NCBI GenBank assembly: GCA_946623125.1
Contig: CAMOQR010000007.1
Span: 1-50,610, forward strand
DNA: 50,610 nucleotides
Direction: 5' to 3'
Source: an uncultured Caryophanales bacterium
GTDB taxonomy: Bacteria > Bacillota_I > Bacilli_A > RF39 > UBA660
Positions within the stretch are counted from its first letter, which is position 1; every line of letters begins with the position of its first letter. Made by a program: the position numbers and the translations under genes. Shown here in pieces: positions 8,526-17,727 of this stretch. The notes beneath the pieces are model-generated. The model was not told where the DNA came from and searched no databases. It saw only the letters and a program-made list of their open reading frames with translations.

Positions 8526-11500
8526 TTGAAAAAGAAAATTCCTTTTATTTTTCTATTTTTATGTGTTATTTGTTTATTATTTGGTAGTATTTTTAAGTCT
8601 TTTTCAAGTCCTTTAAAAAGGGCTTTAAAAGATAGTTCTTATTCTTATTTACCTAGTGAGGCTATTGAATATATTGAGAAGGTTTATTATGAGACTGGTA
8701 ATCTTATTTTAACGGAGAAGAATAAGGTTGAGAATACTCCTTATTTAAATCCTGCTTATGTTGATTATCTTGTTATGGATTCTTCTAAAAAAGAGCAAAT
8801 GGAAGAAGTACCGCTTCCTTTAACGATTGATTATGTTAGTACTGGTGAGAGTGCTGGAGATCTTCCTTCTACTTATGATTTAAGAAATGTTGATGGTAAG
8901 AATTATATTACGCCTTTAAAAAATCAAGGTAATTTAGATATTTGTTGGGCTTTTTCTGCTTTAGAACAGGCTGAGAGTTATTTGATGGTTCAAAATCAAC
9001 AAAGTTATTCTTCCTCATCTTATGTTTTTTCAACAAGACAATTAGATTATGCTTTAAGTAATAATGGTATTCGTAATTATACCAATGATTATGCACCTCC
9101 AAAAAGAGAGGTTGGAAAAGGTGGGAACTTTTTAGGTGCTACTTTGGCTCTTGCTAATGGTATTTCAATGGTTTCTGATGATGTTATGCCTTTTGATTTG
9201 GATGTTTCCCAAAAAGAATTACAAGATGTTCTAAATTATGATAATTCTTTATTTGAATTAAATTCTTCTATTGTATTTAGAAGAGCAACTTATCCTTATG
9301 GATCTAGTGAAGCAACAGAGTATTTGAATAAAATCAAATCTTATATTATGCAATATGGTGGTGCATATGTAAGTAGTCAAGGTCCTAATTATTCTTGTGC
9401 TTCTAGAAATTCTAATGGTACTTATTTTGTTAGAGAAGATGATAATTGTACACAAGATGCAGGTCATGCTATGCAAATCATTGGATGGGATGATAATTAC
9501 TCTTATTCTTATTGTAAAGCACAATGTACAGATAGTAGTGGAAATACTATTGCATGTCATAGTTCTAATACTAGTAGTTGTAGCAGTAGTAATTTAGTAT
9601 CTGGTCGTGGTGCTTGGCTTGTACGTAATTCTTGGGGAGAAGGTACTTATGCTTATATTTATTTAACATATGATTCTTATCTTGCGGCTAATTCCTCTTT
9701 CTATTTTTCAACTGATTTAACTCCAATGAGTGAGAGAGTTTGGGATAATAATTATCATACTGCTGTTGATCCTTCTAGTTTCCATATTCATTATTCGAAA
9801 CTTACGGAGTATACAAAACCTATTGATACTGTAGAAAAAGTTGAGAAAGTTAAGTTTTTCTCTTATGGTCAAGATGGTACTTTCCGTGTTTCTATTTATA
9901 CGGATAGTCAATCTTATGAATATGTTGATACGATTCAAGTAGATTATATGGGAATTGCTACTTTTGATTTAAGTGATTATGATATTATTTTGACAGATCC
10001 AACTTTTAAAGTTTATGTTGAATCTACTAATTCTGTTGCCTTTATTGGAGATTCTATTTCTGTTTATACTTCTAATTATGATTCTGTTCCTTCTATGAAA
10101 TATCCATCGACTACTTCATTAAGTTCATTTTATCGGGATTATTCTACTACAGGTTATGAATTTGATTTATATTCTATTACCAAAAATATTCCTTCTAATG
10201 AAGAGATTTTATATGAACTATATGATGAAGAAGGAAATGATGTTTCTTCTCATTTAACGTATGATTATAATAAGATTGCTAGTAATAATATGAATTCTAT
10301 TATTACTGTAGATGGTACTTTACCAAAAGGAATTTATACGTTACGTGCTGTTCATGGGGATGATTATTTCTTATCTTATCTTATTTTAGGTGTTAGTTAT
10401 ACATTAAGTGGAGAAGGAACAACTGCTAATCCTTATTTGATTCATAATGAGAGTGAATTAAGGTTAATGAAGTTATATTTAAATTCTCATTTTGAACTTG
10501 AGAGTGATATTGTTCTTACTAAGAAATGGGTTCCTATTGGAACTTATTATGAACCATTTACGGGATCTATTAATGGAAATCATCATATAATTTCTAATTT
10601 AAATATTGAGGGTATTTTTTCTGATAGTGCATTTTTAGGATACGTTAAAGGATTAAAAGATGGTACTACTTCTTTTCAAAATATTCGTTTTGATAATTCT
10701 TTTGTTCGTGGTAATGGAAATTCTGCTGTTTTTATTGGTACATTAACTGGAGAAGAAGGGTATGATTGGAATCAACCTTATACTTCTATTAGTTTGGATA
10801 ATATTTCTATTATTGGAGGTTCTGTTTATTCTTATTATGGAAATGCAGGAAGTTTAGTGGCATCTATTGTTTCTACAAATCCTTTATATCATGGAACTCA
10901 TCGATATAATATCAATCGAATCTTTACTTCAGCAACTGTTGGTGGTAGTTCATCATCTGGTATGATTGGTTCTATTGCTGGAGCAGTTGATAGTACTTAT
11001 CGTACTTCTCTTTCTATGAAGAATATTGAAAATATTGGTTCTATTGATTTAACACCATTACTTGATTCTTATACTTGTACGATTAATAGACATTCTTCTG
11101 TTATTGGAAGTCTTTCTAATTCTGTAAATGCTGTTATGCATTATTATATCCTTTCTCCATTATTTAGAGGATTTACTTATTCTGGTAATGGTATTGTTGG
11201 TGAAGTTGGAACTGGAGCAACTACTAATATTAGTATTGGTTATAATACTTTGGATTCTACTACTACAGTTCTTGATTTAAAGAATTCCTCTAATTATTCT
11301 TCTTGGCCAAGTTTTTCTTCTAATTGGAAGATGGAAAATATAGATTCTGTTGGTAGAATTCCTCTTCTTATGAAAGGAAGTATTATTTATAATAGTTTAG
11401 GGGATGTTACAATTGGAAAAGGAGAAGAAGTTTTATTATCTAGTTTGATGGAGACAGATTCCCTTATACATTTTTCTTATAATTCTATTAGTGATGATGA

Positions 11501-12356
11501 GGTTGTATCAGTTGAACCTGTTGTTGATTCTATTAGCGGTCGTGGATATGATCTTAAAATTAAAGGTTTAAAGGGTGGAACTAGCACAATTCATGTTTAT
11601 AGTAATTATGATGGATATGAAAAAGATCTTGTTGTTCAAGTTTCTTCTGCCATTACTGGTTTTGAAAGTGATGTAGATGAAGTTCAAATTGGTGTTGGTG
11701 ATACTTATTTATTTCAACCAACGATTTTACCTAGTGATACAACTGATGATACTACTATTACATGGACAAGTAGTGATTCTTCTATTGCAACAGTTGATAC
11801 TACTGGTTTAATTCAAGGAGTATCTCTTGGTACGGCAACAATTACTGGAACTTTATCTAATGGAATGAGCGTTTCTTTAACAGTTACAATTATTCAACAT
11901 AAATCTATTACTTCTGCTGTTCCAAGTCGAAATCATGTTTTATTAAAACCAAATGAAAATATTAATTTGAATTTCTTCTTTGCACCTGTTGATGCAACAG
12001 AAAATAAAAACTTTACTTGGGTAAGTGAAGATTCTAATGTTGCGACTATTGAAAATAATACTGTTTCTGCTCATGGTGTTGGTTCTACTACTATAGTTGG
12101 AACTTTACCGGATGGATTAAGTGTTACTATTCAAGTAGATGTTGGGGAAGAGACTACTTTGAAGCATGGAGATTTTGATTCAAGTGGGCAAGTTGATATT
12201 CAAGATGTTATTGTTGCCTTACGTAAGGTATTTAAATATTGTCCAGTTGATGATGTTGATTTAGAAGTAGGAGATTTAAATTCTAGTAATTCTATTGGAG
12301 TAGATGATGTTATTATTCTTTTGAGGTATGTATTTAAATATATTTCTGAAATATAA
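8526..12356 (+). CDS. Papain-like (C1) cysteine protease with beta-rich/GLUG-like region, two Big2 domains and C-terminal dockerin-like module
   Basis: Catalytic segments NQGNLDICWAFSALEQAESYL, DAGHAMQIIGWDD, WLVRNSWGEGTYAY; Big2 motifs TWTSSDSSIATVDTTGLIQGVSLGTATITGTL and TWVSEDSNVATIENNTVSAHGVGSTTIVGTL; C-term GDFDSSGQVDIQDVIVALRKVF...GDLNSSNSIGVDDVIILLRYVF. The ORF track starts at GTG 8517, which sits on the AGGAG; TTG 8526 is better spaced. Confidence 0.9.
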   Translation: MKKKIPFIFLFLCVICLLFGSIFKSFSSPLKRALKDSSYSYLPSEAIEYIEKVYYETGNLILTEKNKVENTPYLNPAYVDYLVMDSSKKEQMEEVPLPLTIDYVSTGESAGDLPSTYDLRNVDGKNYITPLKNQGNLDICWAFSALEQAESYLMVQNQQSYSSSSYVFSTRQLDYALSNNGIRNYTNDYAPPKREVGKGGNFLGATLALANGISMVSDDVMPFDLDVSQKELQDVLNYDNSLFELNSSIVFRRATYPYGSSEATEYLNKIKSYIMQYGGAYVSSQGPNYSCASRNSNGTYFVREDDNCTQDAGHAMQIIGWDDNYSYSYCKAQCTDSSGNTIACHSSNTSSCSSSNLVSGRGAWLVRNSWGEGTYAYIYLTYDSYLAANSSFYFSTDLTPMSERVWDNNYHTAVDPSSFHIHYSKLTEYTKPIDTVEKVEKVKFFSYGQDGTFRVSIYTDSQSYEYVDTIQVDYMGIATFDLSDYDIILTDPTFKVYVESTNSVAFIGDSISVYTSNYDSVPSMKYPSTTSLSSFYRDYSTTGYEFDLYSITKNIPSNEEILYELYDEEGNDVSSHLTYDYNKIASNNMNSIITVDGTLPKGIYTLRAVHGDDYFLSYLILGVSYTLSGEGTTANPYLIHNESELRLMKLYLNSHFELESDIVLTKKWVPIGTYYEPFTGSINGNHHIISNLNIEGIFSDSAFLGYVKGLKDGTTSFQNIRFDNSFVRGNGNSAVFIGTLTGEEGYDWNQPYTSISLDNISIIGGSVYSYYGNAGSLVASIVSTNPLYHGTHRYNINRIFTSATVGGSSSSGMIGSIAGAVDSTYRTSLSMKNIENIGSIDLTPLLDSYTCTINRHSSVIGSLSNSVNAVMHYYILSPLFRGFTYSGNGIVGEVGTGATTNISIGYNTLDSTTTVLDLKNSSNYSSWPSFSSNWKMENIDSVGRIPLLMKGSIIYNSLGDVTIGKGEEVLLSSLMETDSLIHFSYNSISDDEVVSVEPVVDSISGRGYDLKIKGLKGGTSTIHVYSNYDGYEKDLVVQVSSAITGFESDVDEVQIGVGDTYLFQPTILPSDTTDDTTITWTSSDSSIATVDTTGLIQGVSLGTATITGTLSNGMSVSLTVTIIQHKSITSAVPSRNHVLLKPNENINLNFFFAPVDATENKNFTWVSEDSNVATIENNTVSAHGVGSTTIVGTLPDGLSVTIQVDVGEETTLKHGDFDSSGQVDIQDVIVALRKVFKYCPVDDVDLEVGDLNSSNSIGVDDVIILLRYVFKYISEI

Positions 12357-12380
12357 AAAAGTAAGTTTTCTTACTTTTTT
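12355..12380 (+). terminator. Rho-independent terminator
   Basis: AAAAAAGTAAG TTTT CTTACTTTTTT after the protease stop codon. Confidence 0.75.
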
Positions 12381-12433
12381 GTTTTTTTAATTTTTTATGA
12401 TATAATGATTAGGAAGTAAGAAAGAGGTGGCTT

Positions 12434-13660
12434 ATGCGTATTATCGTAATTGGTGGTGGTGCCAGTGGGGTTGTTTGTGCAATTCATGCAAAGAATGTTA
12501 ATAATGAAGTTATTATTTTAGAGAAAAATGATAAATTATTAAAAAAGCTTTTAGTTACGGGTAATGGTAGATGTAATTATTTTAATGATGATTTTGATTT
12601 ATCTCATTATTATAGTTTTGATACTACTAAGATAGAGGAATTAATCCAAGAAAAAAATATATGGGATGTGAAATCATTCTTTGATTCTTTAGGTATTATT
12701 CCTAGAATTAAAGATGGTTGGTATTATCCTTTTACAAATCAGGCAAGCACTGTTCGAGATGCTCTTATTCGTGAAGTTCATCAAAAAGAAATATCTGTTT
12801 TTTATAATACTAATGTCCTTGATTTAGAAAAAAAAGATGATAAATTCTTAATTCATACTAAAGAGAGAGATTATTATTGTGATAAAGTTGTTCTTGCTAG
12901 TGGTAGTTTTGCTTATCCTAATACTGGAAGTGATGGTGTAGGTTATTCTTTCTTAAAAAAATTTGGACATACTATTATTCCACCAGTTCCAGCCTTAGTA
13001 CAATTAGTTAGTAATTTTCCATATTGTAAAGAATGGGATGGAGTACGAAGTGAAGTAGAATTAGAACTTGTACAAGATGGAGAGGTTATTGCTAAAGAAA
13101 AAGGAGAAATTCAACTTACTGATTATGGTGTAAGTGGAATTTGTATTTTTAATTTAAGTCATCTTGTAAGTCGTGGATTACATGATAATAAAAAGGAAGA
13201 AATTAGAATTAATTTTGTTCCATTTATTGAAACCTTAATTACTCCTTGGATGGATCGTTATTCGAGACGGAATTCTACTAAAAATATTGGAGAATTATTA
13301 GAAGGATTTTTAAATAAAAAATTAGTTCCTATTGTTTTAAAATGTTCTAATTTAACAAAAGAAATGTTTTATGATGAGTTAACTACAGAAGAAAAGATTA
13401 ATTTCTGTAAATATTTAAATCAATTTACTATTGAAATTACTTCTACTAAGGGTTATGATCAATGTCAGATTTGTAATGGTGGATTAAGACTAAAAGAAGT
13501 TGATTTAGAGACAATGGAGTCTCATTTAGTAGATGGACTTTATATTACAGGTGAATTATTAGATTTAAATGGTGAATGTGGGGGATATAATTTAACAGAA
13601 TGTTGGATTACTGGTCTTCTTGCAGGTAAAAGTATAGGTGAGGGTAATGATTCGAATTAG
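12434..13660 (+). CDS. HI0933/BaiN-family NAD(P)/FAD-dependent oxidoreductase
   Basis: MRIIVIGGGASGVVCAIHAKNV...LLVTGNGRCNYFN...ASGSFAYPNTGSDGVGYSF...GLYITGELLDLNGECGGYNLTECWITGLLAG. Confidence 0.9.
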   Translation: MRIIVIGGGASGVVCAIHAKNVNNEVIILEKNDKLLKKLLVTGNGRCNYFNDDFDLSHYYSFDTTKIEELIQEKNIWDVKSFFDSLGIIPRIKDGWYYPFTNQASTVRDALIREVHQKEISVFYNTNVLDLEKKDDKFLIHTKERDYYCDKVVLASGSFAYPNTGSDGVGYSFLKKFGHTIIPPVPALVQLVSNFPYCKEWDGVRSEVELELVQDGEVIAKEKGEIQLTDYGVSGICIFNLSHLVSRGLHDNKKEEIRINFVPFIETLITPWMDRYSRRNSTKNIGELLEGFLNKKLVPIVLKCSNLTKEMFYDELTTEEKINFCKYLNQFTIEITSTKGYDQCQICNGGLRLKEVDLETMESHLVDGLYITGELLDLNGECGGYNLTECWITGLLAGKSIGEGNDSN

Positions 13661-15227
13661 ACAATTAAAAGTACCTGTTGGGGAAGATGATTTATTACTT
13701 GATAAGATTTGTCATAAATTAAAAATTTCTAAAGATCAATTAATAAATTATTCTATTTCTCGTAAGAGTATTGATGCAAGAGATAAGAAGAATATATTTA
13801 CTGTATTTGAAGTAGATGTTGAATGTAGAGGGGAAGAGACTATATTAAGAAGAGTCTCTTCTTCTGATATTTTTTTATTGGAAGAAGTACCATATTCTTT
13901 TCCAAAAACAGGTACTGTTTTGTTAAAAGAGAGACCTATTATTATAGGTAGTGGTCCTTGTGGTTTATTTTGTGCTTATTTTTTGTCTAAGAATGGTTTT
14001 TCTCCTATTATATTAGAACGTGGGGAAAAAATAGAGGATCGTGTTAAGACTGTACAAGATTTATTTGATAAAAATATTTTTAATGAAGAGTCTAATATTC
14101 AGTTTGGTGAAGGTGGTGCTGGAACTTTTAGTGATGGGAAGCTTCATACGATGATTAAGGATTCTTTTGGAAGAGGGAAAAAGGTTTTAGAAATATTTGT
14201 TGAGAATGGGGCCCCTTCTGAGATTTTATATGAACAACATCCTCATATTGGAACAGATATTTTAAGAAATGTTATTATTAATATGAGAAATCGTATTATT
14301 TCTTGGGGAGGAGAATTTCATTATTCTTCTTGTGTTACTGATTTTTTGTTTCAAGGTGATTCTATTGTTGGAGTAGAGGTAAATCATCATGATATTTATT
14401 TCTCTTCTGTTGTTGTTTTAGCAATAGGACATTCTGCAAGAGATACTTTTTATTGTCTTCATAATCATTCTGTTTCTATGAAACCAAAGAATTTTGCTGT
14501 TGGTTTTCGAATAGAACATCCTAGAAAGATGATAGATGAGTCTCAATATGGAGAGTTTTCTAAGGTTTTAGGAAGTGCTCCTTATAAGTTGACTTATCAA
14601 ACAAAGAGTGGAAGAGGAGTTTATTCTTTTTGTATGTGTCCTGGAGGTTATATTGTTAATTCTTCTTCTGAGAAGGGAAGAATTTGTTGCAATGGAATGA
14701 GTTATTACAATCGTGATGGAAATGGTTCTAATAGTGCAATTGTTGTGAGTGTTACTCCAAAAGATTTTGGAGATGGTTTGTTTGCAGGAGTTGAATTTCA
14801 AAGAAAGATAGAAGAGGCTGCATATCAGGAAGGAAAAGGTATGTTACCTGTTCAATTATATCAAGACTTTGTAGAAAATCAGATTAGTACTTCTTTTGGA
14901 GAATTTACTCCTAATATTAAAGGTTCTTATTCTTTTGGAAATTTAAATCATGTTTTACCATCTTTTTTATGTGATTCGATAAAAGAGGCTATTCCTGTTT
15001 TTGGAAAAAGAATTAAAGGTTTTGATAGATGGGATGCTGTATTAGTTGGAGTAGAGGCACGTACCAGTAGTCCTGTTGTTATTCTTCGTGATGAAAAATA
15101 TCAATCCACTTACCATGGACTTTATCCATGTGGAGAGGGAGCAGGTTATGCTGGAGGTATTACAACTGCTGCTATAGATGGAATAAAAGTTGCAGAAGAA
15201 ATTGCAAAAACCTATTATGTAAAATAA
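13647..15227 (+). CDS. FAD-dependent dehydrogenase-like protein (COG2509-type)
   Basis: MIRIRQLKVPVGEDDLLLDKICHKLKI...IIIGSGPCGLFCAYFLSKNGFSPIILERGEKIEDRVKTV...NIQFGEGGAGTFSDGKL...GEGAGYAGGITTAAIDGIKVAEEI. ATG 13647 preferred over ORF-track start 13638. Confidence 0.87.
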   Translation: MIRIRQLKVPVGEDDLLLDKICHKLKISKDQLINYSISRKSIDARDKKNIFTVFEVDVECRGEETILRRVSSSDIFLLEEVPYSFPKTGTVLLKERPIIIGSGPCGLFCAYFLSKNGFSPIILERGEKIEDRVKTVQDLFDKNIFNEESNIQFGEGGAGTFSDGKLHTMIKDSFGRGKKVLEIFVENGAPSEILYEQHPHIGTDILRNVIINMRNRIISWGGEFHYSSCVTDFLFQGDSIVGVEVNHHDIYFSSVVVLAIGHSARDTFYCLHNHSVSMKPKNFAVGFRIEHPRKMIDESQYGEFSKVLGSAPYKLTYQTKSGRGVYSFCMCPGGYIVNSSSEKGRICCNGMSYYNRDGNGSNSAIVVSVTPKDFGDGLFAGVEFQRKIEEAAYQEGKGMLPVQLYQDFVENQISTSFGEFTPNIKGSYSFGNLNHVLPSFLCDSIKEAIPVFGKRIKGFDRWDAVLVGVEARTSSPVVILRDEKYQSTYHGLYPCGEGAGYAGGITTAAIDGIKVAEEIAKTYYVK

Positions 15228-15238
15228 GTAAAAATAAA

Positions 15239-15271
15239 AGAGCATTATTATTGATAATGCTCTATATTTTT
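15239..15271 (+). terminator. Rho-independent terminator
   Basis: AGAGCATTAT TATTG ATAATGCTCT followed by atattttt. Confidence 0.75.
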
Positions 15272-15301
15272 GTTAAAATTTATTGTAGAAAGTAGGTTTT
15301 T

Positions 15302-17611
15302 ATGAAAAAAATTGTTCGTTTTCTTTTCTTTTCTTTTTTATGTTTTACTAGTTGTTTTTCTGTTTTTGCAAAAAATGATGATGTTGTAATTAAAAAAATA
15401 GAATTATTAGAAAAGACTGATTCTACAATTATATTAGAAGATGCAACATATTCTGGATTAAAGGTTCATTTTGGATTAAAATTTACAAAAGTTAATGATT
15501 ATGCAAAGTATCGATTAACGATTCAAAATAATGGAGAGAGAGAATATGAATTTACAAATGATAGTATTGATTTTGAAAATAGTGATTTTATCGATTATAC
15601 TTCTCAAATTGAAAATAATAATCAAAATAAAGTATTACCTGGAGAGATAGTAACTACTATTGTTATGGTTTCTTATTCTAATCCGGTTGATAATTCTTTA
15701 TTTCAAGAAAATGTTTACAAGGAAGATAATCTTCTAAGATATTCTATGGTTCCTCATTTTGATATTTTATCTAATCCTCTTACTTCTCGTCATTCTTTTA
15801 TTTTTCTTATCGTTTTATTTCTTTTTGTTTTTTTATTTCTTCTAAATAAAAAGATTAATTTTATTCGAAAAATTCATTTTATCTTCTTTCTATTTCTTTT
15901 GATTCTATTACCTTTTATGATATCTTCTGTTTTTGCAAGTAATACGATTATCATTGTAATTGAGTCTCATATAGAAATTGAAAAGAATGATAAATATTCT
16001 ATTCTAAAACCAGGTCCTGATATTAATTCTCTTATTCATGGGGAAGTTGATCGTTTTGAGGATTATGGTAGTGGATGGGAAGATACCTATAACCATCTAA
16101 TTTCTTTTAAAAGAGCAACTACAATGAGTGATGAGGAAAGAGCAAATGCTCAAATTATTTCAATTGAAGAGGATGATTCTTCTTTTGTTCCTGTATATAT
16201 ATGGTTTGTTGAGGGAGAAGAAACCTTTTATGAACAAGAAATATGTGCAGGATATGTATGTTATGATTATCTTTTTGATGATGATGCTGCTGAAAGAGTA
16301 CCAATTACCATGGATGTTGTTAGAGCATATTGGTGGAGTGATGCAGATACAATCTATTATAATCCCGATTCTTCTAATTTCTTTTCAGGTTTAAATTATT
16401 TACATGATTATAAAGATATCAATAATTTTGATTCTAGTAAAGTAGTAAATATGAATGCTATGTTTTATGGGTTAGGTTTGCATTATCCTGTTGAATCCTT
16501 TGAACTAGGGTCTAATTTTAATACTTCTAATGTTACTGATATGGGCAGTATGTTTTCTGGTATTTCTACTAAATCACTTGATGTTAGTAAATTAGATACA
16601 AGTAATGTAACCAATATGAGAACAATGTTTTCGGAAGTAAGTCATATAGAATCGCTTGATGTTAGTCATTTTGATACAAGTAAAGTTACGGATATGGAAG
16701 GTATGTTTGGATTAATGTTTTCTCTAAAATCATTGGATGTAAGTCATTTTGATACATCAAAGGTTACAAATATGGAGGGAATGTTTAGAGATTGTGAAAG
16801 TATTAAAAGTCTAGATATCTCTAATTTTAATACCAGTAATGTTACAGAAATGAGCAATCTATTTCATAATATGAGTTCACTAACTCAATTAAATTTAGGA
16901 AATATTAATACTAGTAAAGTTAAGAACTTTTCTTCTATGTTTTCCCAATTATCCAGTTTAAAACAAATTGATTTAAGTCATATAGATACAAGTAATGCAG
17001 TGAGTATGAATTGTACTTTTTGTGGAAGTGGTTTCACTCATCTTGATGTAAGTTCTTTTGATACGAGTAAGGTTTCTACTTTTGAGGGTGCTTTTGCTAG
17101 ATTAAAAGATTTAGAAAGTATTACTTTTGGTGATTTTAATACGAGTAGTGCAACATATATGAGAGATATGTTTAATGGGTCTTCTAAATTAAAAAATTTG
17201 GATTTAAGTTTTTTTGATACAAGTCATGTTACAAATATGGAAGGTATGTTTGCTTCTATGGATTCTTTAGAGACGGTTAATCTTTCTAGTTTTAATACTG
17301 TTAATGTTACGGATATGTCTTCTATGTTTAAAAATTCTAAAAAGATCAAGACTTTGGATTTAAGCAATTTTAAATTAAATTCGTCTTGTGATATGAATTC
17401 TATGTTTAAAAATACCGGAAGTGACTCTTCTAACTTTAATCTAATATTAGGAAGTAATTTTAATATGAAATCTCTTACGCGTTATTCTTTATATCAATCC
17501 TTTTGTAATACTGGTAAAAATAGTACTATATGGAATCTAACAAATTTAAGTGCTTATAATGATTTAGATTCTACACAAAAGAATAGTGCAACTACCTGTT
17601 CGTCTTATTAA
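15302..17611 (+). CDS. BspA-like surface protein with DUF285 repeats, preceded by an extracellular domain and internal membrane hairpin
   Basis: Signal peptide; repeated FNTSNVTDMGSMFSG, LDTSNVTNMRTMFSE, FDTSKVTDMEGMFG, FDTSHVTNMEGMFAS motifs; hydrophobic pair at aa ~165-212. Confidence 0.9.
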   Translation: MKKIVRFLFFSFLCFTSCFSVFAKNDDVVIKKIELLEKTDSTIILEDATYSGLKVHFGLKFTKVNDYAKYRLTIQNNGEREYEFTNDSIDFENSDFIDYTSQIENNNQNKVLPGEIVTTIVMVSYSNPVDNSLFQENVYKEDNLLRYSMVPHFDILSNPLTSRHSFIFLIVLFLFVFLFLLNKKINFIRKIHFIFFLFLLILLPFMISSVFASNTIIIVIESHIEIEKNDKYSILKPGPDINSLIHGEVDRFEDYGSGWEDTYNHLISFKRATTMSDEERANAQIISIEEDDSSFVPVYIWFVEGEETFYEQEICAGYVCYDYLFDDDAAERVPITMDVVRAYWWSDADTIYYNPDSSNFFSGLNYLHDYKDINNFDSSKVVNMNAMFYGLGLHYPVESFELGSNFNTSNVTDMGSMFSGISTKSLDVSKLDTSNVTNMRTMFSEVSHIESLDVSHFDTSKVTDMEGMFGLMFSLKSLDVSHFDTSKVTNMEGMFRDCESIKSLDISNFNTSNVTEMSNLFHNMSSLTQLNLGNINTSKVKNFSSMFSQLSSLKQIDLSHIDTSNAVSMNCTFCGSGFTHLDVSSFDTSKVSTFEGAFARLKDLESITFGDFNTSSATYMRDMFNGSSKLKNLDLSFFDTSHVTNMEGMFASMDSLETVNLSSFNTVNVTDMSSMFKNSKKIKTLDLSNFKLNSSCDMNSMFKNTGSDSSNFNLILGSNFNMKSLTRYSLYQSFCNTGKNSTIWNLTNLSAYNDLDSTQKNSATTCSSY

Positions 17612-17623
17612 TATATGATAAAA

Positions 17624-17657
17624 GAAGGAACATTTTTGATTGAAAATGTTCTTTTTC
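17624..17657 (+). terminator. Rho-independent terminator
   Basis: GAACATTTT TGATTG AAAATGTTC followed by TTTTTCTTT. Confidence 0.75.
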
Positions 17658-17727
17658 TTTGTTAAAATTCTATTTAGAAGATAGGTTTTATAAGAAGATT
17701 TTTTCTTTTGAAGTAAGGAGTTTCTTT

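Noticed and set aside
17659-17727. N-terminal extension of the LTA-synthase-like ORF
   Set aside because: ATG 17728 has AAGGAG at proper distance; the upstream start falls in the promoter-like repeat immediately after a terminator.
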